This document shows, piece by piece, positions 5,068 through 10,257 of a DNA stretch of 10,257 bases. This stretch comes from Clostridia bacterium. GTDB taxonomy: Bacteria > Bacillota > Clostridia > Christensenellales > UBA1242. The translations under genes were made by a program, and so were the position numbers. Every line of letters starts with the position of its first letter. Position 1 is the first letter of the stretch. The stretch spans positions 1 through 10,257 of the forward strand of contig JALOBO010000050.1 of assembly GCA_023228225.1 (NCBI GenBank), in the 5' to 3' direction. Below the pieces are notes generated by a model. That model searched no databases and was not told where the DNA came from. It saw nothing but the letters and a program-made list of their open reading frames with translations.

Positions 5068-8000
5068 ATGGCATCTGTAAACGACAAGAGAAAAGCAGCA
5101 GGGACAGGAGGCGGTAAGCGTTCTGCACCTGGAGCAACCTACAGCCGAAATAAAACAGTAGGTAAAGACACAACTCCACAGGTGGCAATAGCTTATAATA
5201 ATCTCTCCTCTGCACAGAAACAAGCCTCAAGCTCTTTGGGGCTTACTAAAGCTCAAGCTCTCCAACTAGACGAGAGACAGGCAGCAAATGTCAATAATAA
5301 TATAAGTAAGTATAGTGATGCACAAAAGGCAAAGCTTAGAACTATGTACTCTAATGTCACAACTGACAAAGCTGCAAGATCAGGTAGCTCAGGCTTATCT
5401 AAAATGGAAGTGCAGGAGTACAAGCAAGCCCAAGCACAAAAAAGCTTTGGTTCTGTGAGTGCATCAGGCCAAGGAGTCACAGTTAAGCAAGCACCTAGCT
5501 TTATTCAGAGAGGATCAGCAGCCTCAAGAGTCTCAAGTTTAAATGTGTTCAATGCTCAGACTCAGAAATGGGAGATTCCCACAAGCACTTTAAATAACTT
5601 AGAAGGTAATGTTAAAACTCAAGGTGATTATAACTTAGTAAATAATTTAGCAAATAAAACTTTGTATAATGCAAACAGCACAGAAAGACAGCGAATACTG
5701 TCAGCGCGGAACTACATATTAAAGCAGTCAGGCAGCAGTGAAAAGGCAGCACAGTACAAGGCATATTATCAGAAGCTAGAGAATCAAGCACAGTATGACA
5801 AAGCTTTAGAAGTAGCAAGCGTACCTATTTCTATAAACATGTCTACAGCCGAAGCTCAGAGAATCAGAACAGCGCGAGAATGGCTCATAAAGCAGTACCC
5901 AACAGAATCAGACAGTGGAAAGAGTACTAGAGCAGATGTAGCAGAGCATTTTAAAAACATTGATAAATTTTCACCATCATTTAAAGTTGAAAAAACAACA
6001 GGTGTAAAAACTCAGGCTTTTAAAACGGTAGATCAAGTAAAAGCACAGAACATACAAAATGATCTGAAGACTTTTGCAGGTGACAGCAAAATAAAGGCGG
6101 TCATAGCTAAAGGTTATGAAATGACATACAAACTTGATGAAAAAGAGCTTGTAAAGTCTATAGTCGATGGTGCTATAGTAGGATCTACACTAGGTCTGCC
6201 AGGTACTGCAGTAGGTGCATTAGCAGGAATGGGCTTATATGCTACTGAAAAAGATGGAAATAAGTTAATAGACTTCTCTGAAAAAAATATTGCTAAGTTC
6301 CGAGACACACACGCACACACAAGCAGTAAAACAACTGCAAAATACCAGAAGATGATAGAAAGTAACATTATATCTTCAGCAGCAGCAGAATTAGCTGTAA
6401 ACACTTTCAACTGCGCAGGGAAAACACCCGTAACAGCAGCAAGAGGTTTAGTCAGTCTTGCAGCCGAATTGCGCGTTATGTCTATTGGTTTCGGAGCTGC
6501 TACAAGTGGAGCTGCAGGATTAATTGGTACTGCAGGAAAATATACTAAGTATACACCGCAGATTGCAAAATTTGTTCCTAGAACTCTAAAGGGGGGTGCA
6601 AAGTATGCAGATGACGCTATTTACGCAGCAGAAAACGCTGTTGTTGCACAAAGGGAAGCAGTAGCTGGACTATCTGGGGGTGCAGTAGGACTTAGTATGA
6701 TAAGATCTCAGTATAAAAACACTGCAAAGACAGATGAAAAACAAGCAGTTAAGGACTTACTAAGTACTGCTTTGCTTATTCCGTTTGGTGGGAAGGACTT
6801 CAAACGTGGACAGACTACATTTAAAGGTGCTGTTGACATTGCAAAGTACACAAAAGGAGTTGCAAAAGGCAGTAAGTATATACCTATAGAGAAAATAGTG
6901 GATAAAAATGTACTGACAGGAAAACAGCAAGAAGCCTACTTCAATGAAAAAATGAACGTTCAAGATGTCATACGACAGGCTGAAATAACTGATAAATATG
7001 GTAATCCCACAGGGGAGTATGGAGGGTATAATACTGCAGATGTCCCAATGGAAACCTGGACAGGAAAAGATAAGATTATAAAGTCAGATGCGCGCGCACC
7101 GGGTCATGCACTAAAAGATACATCAGGAACGTATATATCTCCTGAAAAGTCAGGCGCCCAGATCTATTTCTTTAGGCTGAGTGACGCTGAGGCATACTCT
7201 ACTACTGACGTAGTGGCTGGATTAAGTTCATTTTCTAATGCAATGTCAAACGTTTTAAAGTCTGCAGGGAATAAAGACAAACATAGTGCTAAACCTACAG
7301 CATGGTATAATGAGCCCGCAAAATCAAGATATGATACAGTAAGTAGAGGTGCAAAATCAGATTACCACATTAACACGCAAAAAGCTGTGGCATTAGAGCG
7401 TAACAGAATTGTAGAGACAATTGGTGCAATAGCTGATTTATCTAAAAAGGTGTTTGGAGATCCAGATGCACTGAATCCTACAATATCTCACATTAGCACG
7501 CAAAAAGCACCTGTCAGATTTTCAGATGGTGCAGTTGACCTAGCCACAAAAAACCCAAATAAGGCTATAGCCAAGAATGGTGTTGTTGTTGATAAAGCCT
7601 ACAATGCAGGCCTTAAATTAGCACAGGAAGAAATTATAGATGCTAAAAATGTTAATAAAGTGTTTGTAACACTTATAACAGAAAAAAAGATAGGACTAGT
7701 TAAAGCAGAGGCAGAATTACAAATATCACCTAACACTATAATAGCAAAAAACACAGTAAAAAAACCAGGTTATACATGGTTCAAAGGTAGATATGTAAAA
7801 ATCCCTGAGTATGTTATAGGCAAAATAGATAGTGTAAAAAGCAGCACAGAAAAACAGAGTATTGTGGAAAACTACGCAAAAGCAAAGGAGAACAACTATA
7901 AACAAAAAAGTACTTCATCAAGCTACAAGCCGTTAAAAACAGGATACGCATCAAACTCTGTCAATAGTGTATCAAGTGCTATCTCCAAGTATCTCATAGC

Positions 8001-8460
8001 AACGAAAGCAATACAGGTGTATACATACAAAAGCCCTGCTAAATATGCTGCACTGAGTAAGTATAACCCATTAGACAGGTCAACAGTTGCAAGCAAGTAC
8101 AAGGCATCAAGTAAGTATACTCCTTCAAGCAAGTATACTCCTTCAAGCAAGTATACTCCTTCAAGCAAGTATACTCCTTCAAGCAAGTATACTCCTTCAA
8201 GCAAGTATACTCCTTCAAGTAAGTATACTCCTTCAAGCAAGGGTGGCACTTCTAGTAACTATCCTTTGGGGGGTACAGTTACCGAGTTACCTCCTATACT
8301 AAAAACAAGACGAAAGACTAAGCAGACAGAAAATAAAGAGAAAACAGGTGTAGCAAAGATTAAGGGTAGAAGACTGATCAGAAATAAGTTAGGGTCCTTT
8401 GACAGTATCCTGGGAAGTAGTTCAAAACCAACAAAGAAGAGGAAAACCTCTTCAAAATAA
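5068..8460 (+). CDS. Very large basic repeat-containing protein, possible internal virion or membrane-penetrating protein
   Basis: The 1130-aa protein starts at ATG 5068 behind AAGGTGAT (5057-5064). It has no signal peptide. Residues 1-350 are polar and rich in Ala, Ser, Gln, Asn and Lys, with helix-forming stretches. Residues about 361-392 form a Gly/Ala-rich hydrophobic segment with glycine-zipper-like spacing (IVGSTLGLPGTAVGALAGMG). Similar segments lie at about 433-493 (FGAATSGAAGLIGTAG) and 523-547. A mixed region at about 640-940 looks globular (APGHAL near 680; WFKGRYVKIPEYVIGK near 910-925). The C-terminal 110 residues are disordered and very basic: seven SKYTPS repeats (about 1015-1057), then Lys/Arg clusters (KKRKTSSK at the end). 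This order of polar helices, hydrophobic insert and basic tail recalls phage ejection or tape-measure-like proteins, but that is analogy only. It is followed at once by a membrane-protein gene. Confidence 0.75.
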   Translation: MASVNDKRKAAGTGGGKRSAPGATYSRNKTVGKDTTPQVAIAYNNLSSAQKQASSSLGLTKAQALQLDERQAANVNNNISKYSDAQKAKLRTMYSNVTTDKAARSGSSGLSKMEVQEYKQAQAQKSFGSVSASGQGVTVKQAPSFIQRGSAASRVSSLNVFNAQTQKWEIPTSTLNNLEGNVKTQGDYNLVNNLANKTLYNANSTERQRILSARNYILKQSGSSEKAAQYKAYYQKLENQAQYDKALEVASVPISINMSTAEAQRIRTAREWLIKQYPTESDSGKSTRADVAEHFKNIDKFSPSFKVEKTTGVKTQAFKTVDQVKAQNIQNDLKTFAGDSKIKAVIAKGYEMTYKLDEKELVKSIVDGAIVGSTLGLPGTAVGALAGMGLYATEKDGNKLIDFSEKNIAKFRDTHAHTSSKTTAKYQKMIESNIISSAAAELAVNTFNCAGKTPVTAARGLVSLAAELRVMSIGFGAATSGAAGLIGTAGKYTKYTPQIAKFVPRTLKGGAKYADDAIYAAENAVVAQREAVAGLSGGAVGLSMIRSQYKNTAKTDEKQAVKDLLSTALLIPFGGKDFKRGQTTFKGAVDIAKYTKGVAKGSKYIPIEKIVDKNVLTGKQQEAYFNEKMNVQDVIRQAEITDKYGNPTGEYGGYNTADVPMETWTGKDKIIKSDARAPGHALKDTSGTYISPEKSGAQIYFFRLSDAEAYSTTDVVAGLSSFSNAMSNVLKSAGNKDKHSAKPTAWYNEPAKSRYDTVSRGAKSDYHINTQKAVALERNRIVETIGAIADLSKKVFGDPDALNPTISHISTQKAPVRFSDGAVDLATKNPNKAIAKNGVVVDKAYNAGLKLAQEEIIDAKNVNKVFVTLITEKKIGLVKAEAELQISPNTIIAKNTVKKPGYTWFKGRYVKIPEYVIGKIDSVKSSTEKQSIVENYAKAKENNYKQKSTSSSYKPLKTGYASNSVNSVSSAISKYLIATKAIQVYTYKSPAKYAALSKYNPLDRSTVASKYKASSKYTPSSKYTPSSKYTPSSKYTPSSKYTPSSKYTPSSKYTPSSKGGTSSNYPLGGTVTELPPILKTRRKTKQTENKEKTGVAKIKGRRLIRNKLGSFDSILGSSSKPTKKRKTSSK
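7366..7508 (+). repeat. Pair of 20-bp imperfect direct repeats inside the 1130-aa gene
   Basis: CACATTAACACGCAAAAAGC (7366-7385) recurs at 7489-7508 with one base changed, encoding HINTQKA and HISTQKA. The copies are 123 bp (41 codons) apart, so the frame is kept. It could be a repeated structural motif or a trace of an internal duplication. Confidence 0.5.
8113..8238 (+). repeat. Seven tandem 18-bp repeats encoding SKYTPS
   Basis: The unit AAGTATACTCCTTCAAGC occurs seven times without a gap. The only difference is one synonymous change (AGC to AGT) at the end of the sixth copy. A diverged copy (SKYKAS) lies just before. Near-perfect identity, even at wobble positions, points to recent expansion or ongoing homogenisation. 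The unit is a multiple of three and has no stop in any forward frame, so copy-number change keeps the gene open. Each unit holds the 8-bp palindrome AGTATACT. The encoded peptide is Lys/Ser/Tyr/Pro-rich and surely disordered. Confidence 0.95.
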
Positions 8461-8465
8461 TTTAT

Positions 8466-8473
8466 AGGAGGTG
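8466..8473 (+). promoter_or_regulatory. Strong ribosome binding site AGGAGGTG
   Basis: An extended match to the 16S anti-Shine-Dalgarno lies six bases before ATG 8480. The in-frame GTG at 8471 is part of this site and should not be taken as the start. Confidence 0.75.
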
Positions 8474-8479
8474 GAAACA

Positions 8480-9091
8480 ATGAAAGATATATTTTCAGAT
8501 GAGAGAGCCGACAGTATGACAAATATTGTCATAGCTGCAACTGTCATTGTCTTTGGTCTTGCTTATACAATATTAACATGGACCTTTGACGTACCAATAC
8601 AGGCAATAAATGATTTGATTGCTTCTGGAAGTCTTACAGTAGATACCACAGAGCACTTTGAAACGATGCTTAACTTATGGCAAGCTTCGCCTTTCTTTGT
8701 GCTTATAGGGCTTGTCCTGTGGTGCTTTGAGAGGTCAAAGGGTACAGATCTATCTTCAGGGAAATTCTTTGAGTATCTTTCGCTCATGGTAATTTCTCTT
8801 GTGGTGTCTGCCTACATGGTATTTGCATACGGTCTTTGCATGGATGGAATAACCTCAGAGCTTGATGGGATTAGTTTCTTCACAAGTGTTTCGAGTGTGT
8901 GGGACACCTCAGACGCAAGAGGTTTGTGTATTTCAGCTTTGTACTGGCTGTGTATGATGCCAGGTTATCTTGGAGTACTGCTCTTTACTTTGCATCCAAT
9001 ATTAAAGCAGTTGGAAGGTAAAACGGATTTCTTTGGTGCTGAAACTGAGTCTGATGAGACAATCTCAGACACACAAATCCAACAGTTTTAA
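8480..9091 (+). CDS. Four-helix integral membrane protein
   Basis: The 203-aa protein starts at ATG 8480, set by AGGAGGTG at 8466-8473. Hydrophobic segments lie at about residues 13-32 (NIVIAATVIVFGLAYTILTW), 66-82 (PFFVLIGLVLWCF), 96-118 (LSLMVISLVVSAYMVFAYG) and 145-168 (LYWLCMMPGYLGVLLFTL). A short acidic N-terminus and an acidic, Ser/Thr-rich C-terminal tail (ESDETISDTQIQQF) lie on the same side. It follows the 1130-aa gene by 19 bases with no terminator between, so the two are co-transcribed. A pyrimidine tract ends the operon after it. It is not recognised as a transporter or enzyme. Context suggests an envelope protein or the membrane part of a complex with the 1130-aa protein. Confidence 0.72.
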   Translation: MKDIFSDERADSMTNIVIAATVIVFGLAYTILTWTFDVPIQAINDLIASGSLTVDTTEHFETMLNLWQASPFFVLIGLVLWCFERSKGTDLSSGKFFEYLSLMVISLVVSAYMVFAYGLCMDGITSELDGISFFTSVSSVWDTSDARGLCISALYWLCMMPGYLGVLLFTLHPILKQLEGKTDFFGAETESDETISDTQIQQF

Positions 9092-9093
9092 CA

Positions 9094-9110
9094 TCTTCTT
9101 TTCTTTTTTT
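9094..9110 (+). terminator. Polypyrimidine terminator after the 203-aa gene
   Basis: A 17-base C/T tract ending in T7 begins three bases after the stop codon. Like the tract at 403-420 it has no clear stem-loop. It closes the transcript of the large structural genes before the promoter at 9133. Confidence 0.55.
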
Positions 9111-9132
9111 AATTACCTTAGTTTCCTACTAT

Positions 9133-9140
9133 TTTATATA
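9133..9140 (+). promoter_or_regulatory. Archaeal TATA box for the 27-aa/151-aa gene pair
   Basis: TTTATATA, followed by CTTTGG, would start transcription near 9160-9165. That is just before AAGGTGAT (9168-9175) and ATG 9179, giving a leader of about 15-20 bases. It follows a terminator and precedes two closely packed genes. Confidence 0.55.
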
Positions 9141-9178
9141 CTTTGGAACTGTAGTATTAACTATAGTAAGGTGATTAA

Positions 9179-9262
9179 ATGTTGTATCAAACAAAGGCTA
9201 TTATCGCAACAGTCGGGTTTATAATCTTCTTCAGTGTGTTAGTTATAGCAATAATGTTATAA
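9179..9262 (+). CDS. 27-residue single-helix membrane microprotein
   Basis: ATG 9179 follows AAGGTGAT (9168-9175), the typical ribosome binding site of this window. After a short polar start (MLYQTK), nearly the whole peptide is one membrane helix (AIIATVGFIIFFSVLVIAIM). The stop TAA is part of the AAGGTGG site of the next gene, so translation is probably coupled. No family is recognised. The promoter, the binding site and the clean hydrophobic helix together make it more credible than its length alone would. Confidence 0.55.
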   Translation: MLYQTKAIIATVGFIIFFSVLVIAIML

Positions 9263-9272
9263 GGTGGTTGAA

Positions 9273-9728
9273 ATGGAATACACAATAAAAGAACTTACAG
9301 ATTTTGAAGTAACCGAATGTAAAACACCCTCTGATATTGTAACAGGTGTTATGTCTACTCTGAATATTGCGCTTCCTTCAGAGGTTGAAGCGTTTAAAAT
9401 CTATTTGTCAAAATTTGAGCGCAGCGGAATGACAGAGTATCAAGTTGCTTACTGCCTCGCAAAAACTGTGTTTGAGAATTTTGACGAGCTCTCTAGTATG
9501 GAGTGCAGGTCTGAATGTAATCACAAGATGATAACTCTTAAACGTGGTGATGAAGAGGCAAGACGCGCATGGAGTGAAATAGACTCAAAATATGACGCAA
9601 AGTACAAAGTAAACGATTTTATGTATCTAAAATTCATTTCAGAAAAGCTCATGGTTGAAGAGTCCTTCAGGCTTGTAGAAAAAGTAGTTAGTTCTTCAAT
9701 ACTGGTATGTATGAGAAAAAGTTGTTGA
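9273..9728 (+). CDS. Soluble protein of unknown function, 151 residues
   Basis: ATG 9273 is chosen because AAGGTGG (9261-9267) lies five bases before it; the in-frame GTG at 9264 is inside that site. The protein is mostly helical, mildly acidic and has no membrane segment. Visible stretches are an N-terminal strand-like part (MEYTIKELTDFEVTECK), a probable helical domain at about 25-75 (SEVEAFKIYLSKFERSGM, YQVAYCLAKTVFENF) and an acidic/basic helix at about 90-145. Six cysteines are present, two in the spacing MECRSEC, but without a clear zinc-site pattern. It is co-transcribed with the 27-aa membrane peptide and converges on a minus-strand gene. I do not recognise the family. Confidence 0.65.
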   Translation: MEYTIKELTDFEVTECKTPSDIVTGVMSTLNIALPSEVEAFKIYLSKFERSGMTEYQVAYCLAKTVFENFDELSSMECRSECNHKMITLKRGDEEARRAWSEIDSKYDAKYKVNDFMYLKFISEKLMVEESFRLVEKVVSSSILVCMRKSC

Positions 9729-9756
9729 AAACGCAGAAGGTTAATCAATGAAAAAA

Positions 9757-9778
9757 TAGAAAAAAAATAAGTTATTTT
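9757..9778 (-). terminator. Terminator of the 56-aa gene, probably bidirectional
   Basis: Read on the minus strand, ACTTATTTTTTTT follows the stop of the 56-aa gene. The AT-only inverted repeat AAAATAA-G-TTATTTT spans 9764-9778 and overlaps the end of that gene. In the plus direction T-rich sequence follows (9772-9785), so the site may stop both convergent transcripts. Confidence 0.5.
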
Positions 9779-9947
9779 ATTTCTTCCTATACCATACTAC
9801 ATAGAAAACCTTTTCTTTAGTGACCCGTGCTAGTCTACCTTTTTGTCTTACTTCTTTTGCGAACTGTTCTATGCTGGCTTTAGTCCTTGCAAACCCTGCA
9901 AATTTATAAATCATTCCATTAAATTTTCTTGTGCGTGTATTATCCAT
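9777..9947 (-). CDS. Small basic protein, possible beta-alpha-beta nucleic-acid-binding type
   Basis: The minus-strand frame begins at ATG 9945-9947, five bases after GGTG of AAGGTGAT (9953-9960), and ends at TAA 9777-9779, giving 56 residues. The peptide is strongly basic. The likely order is a strand (MIYKFAGFART, residues 12-22), a helix (KASIEQFAKEVRQKG, 23-37) and two strands (RLARVTK; KVFYVVWYRKK). This pattern, helix then [KR]G then two strands with aromatic residues, resembles small uncharacterised archaeal proteins that help move or package nucleic acids only by size and charge; no firm family is assigned. It has its own TATA box and a T-tract terminator, so it is a one-gene transcript running against the 151-aa gene. 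Confidence 0.65.
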   Translation of the reverse strand: MDNTRTRKFNGMIYKFAGFARTKASIEQFAKEVRQKGRLARVTKEKVFYVVWYRKK

Positions 9948-9990
9948 AAAAAATCACCTTCCTGTAATATATATATAATATAGCTGTTAT

Positions 9991-9998
9991 TGTATATA
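9991..9998 (-). promoter_or_regulatory. Minus-strand TATA box for the 56-aa gene
   Basis: On the minus strand GTATATAC, preceded by CAAAG, lies about 45 bases before the start codon. It predicts a transcript start near 9968-9972, a few bases before AAGGTGAT. The AT-only stretch at 9964-9982 is nearer, but as a TATA box it would start transcription at or beyond the ATG. Confidence 0.5.
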
Positions 9999-10020
9999 CC
10001 TTTGTACTTGTGATCTAAAA

Positions 10021-10069
10021 TAGAAAAAAAAATAAGTGAAGATATAACTTTACAATTAATTATATCTTC
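10021..10069 (-). terminator. Hairpin plus T9 terminator on the minus strand
   Basis: Arms GAAGATATAA (10038-10047) and TTATATCTTC (10060-10069) are perfect complements over 10 bp with a 12-base loop. On the minus strand they are followed by ACTTAT and a run of nine T. The stop codon of the SH3-like gene lies within the stem. This is the most bacterial-like intrinsic terminator in the window. Confidence 0.65.
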
Positions 10070-10257
10070 TTCATGGCGTCTGGATGATTTGCTAGTTTAA
10101 TTAATCCTTTATCCCCTGTATACCTTGAGGGGAGCTGAACAACAACAGTTGCTTTATTCACTTTTACTATAACACCCTTTCCATATAAACCTGTATCTAC
10201 TTTATCACCTACTTTAAAATATCCTTTGTTTTGCTCATAGAATTTGTTTAGTGTTTC
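10060..10257 (-). CDS. SH3/KOW-like small-barrel protein, 5' end outside the window
   Basis: The minus-strand frame is open from the window edge to TAA at 10060-10062, giving the last 65 residues of a protein. The sequence FKVGDKVDTGLYGKGVIVKV followed by NKATVVVQL has the strand and glycine-turn pattern of SH3-like small barrels (KOW or Tudor type), which bind nucleic acids or proteins. A short helical tail follows (LIKLANHPDAMKKI). The start is not visible and other domains may lie upstream. It ends in a hairpin terminator and is transcribed in the same direction as the 56-aa gene but separately from it. The fold call is from pattern only; the function is unknown. Confidence 0.65.
   Translation of the reverse strand, partial: ETLNKFYEQNKGYFKVGDKVDTGLYGKGVIVKVNKATVVVQLPSRYTGDKGLIKLANHPDAMKKI

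Noticed and set aside
7090..7210. Possible toxin or ADP-ribosyltransferase-like core in the 1130-aa protein (GHAL, SGTY, SP, IYFFRL)
   Set aside because: The spacing and the key Glu pair of that family are not evident, so the likeness is too weak to name an enzyme.
7923..8302. Open frames in other frames across the tandem repeat, with LLEGVY or SILLQA repeats
   Set aside because: The 18-bp unit has no stop in most frames, so these are by-products of the repeat. They lack ribosome binding sites, and the SKYTPS frame belongs to the long gene.
9964..9982. AT-only stretch near the minus-strand promoter as a replication origin
   Set aside because: It is short, and no iterons or neighbouring replication gene are visible. 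It is more simply part of a promoter region.
1..10257. CRISPR array, tRNA, rRNA, insertion sequence
   Set aside because: No spaced repeats with unique spacers, no cloverleaf or rRNA-like sequence and no transposase motif were seen. The only array is the coding tandem repeat.

Overview
The window is AT-rich, gene-dense DNA that looks archaeal and accessory, most likely part of a virus, provirus or virus-like plasmid. Four promoters have a TATA box and no bacterial -35/-10 pair. Five of the clearest ribosome binding sites read AAGGTG(A/G)T, matching the archaeal 16S 3' end. Gene 3' ends carry T-rich tracts. The Ig-like ectodomain encoded at 3679-4329 resembles the Ig/PKD-type surface domains common in Methanosarcinales-type methanogens and methanotrophs, so such a host is my best guess. 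No hallmark gene (major capsid protein with a known fold, terminase, integrase, polymerase) is visible, so both the element type and the host are inferences.

Layout on the plus strand: (1) the 3' part of an HD-domain phosphohydrolase gene (2-394). (2) A promoter and an operon starting with a small helix-turn-helix protein (about 535/580-774). It continues, with overlapping stop and start codons, into an 842-aa secreted multidomain surface protein with a C-terminal three-helix anchor (771-3299), a 126-aa hydrophobic protein (3299-3679) and a 216-aa Ig-like protein with a similar anchor (3679-4329). (3) A second promoter-like site and a run of very small genes: a doubtful 12-aa peptide, a 53-aa basic protein, a 37-aa membrane peptide and a 58-aa membrane protein. 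These lead into a 1130-aa basic, Ala/Gly/Ser/Lys-rich protein (5068-8460) with seven 18-bp tandem repeats near its C-terminus, then a 203-aa four-helix membrane protein (8480-9091). (4) After a terminator, a third promoter drives a 27-aa membrane peptide and a 151-aa acidic soluble protein (9179-9728).

The right end is convergent. On the minus strand lie a 56-aa basic protein (9777-9947) with its own promoter and, upstream of it, the 3' part of a gene for an SH3/KOW-like protein (10060-10257), which ends in a hairpin plus T-tract.

Working model (inference): 771-9091 is one membrane-associated structural module. The 842-aa and 216-aa proteins face outwards. The 126-, 37-, 58- and 203-aa proteins sit in the membrane or envelope. 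The 1130-aa protein has no signal peptide and would be internal. The HTH protein at the head of the operon may control it. A conjugation-like or other cell-surface apparatus would give a similar gene set and cannot be excluded from the sequence alone.
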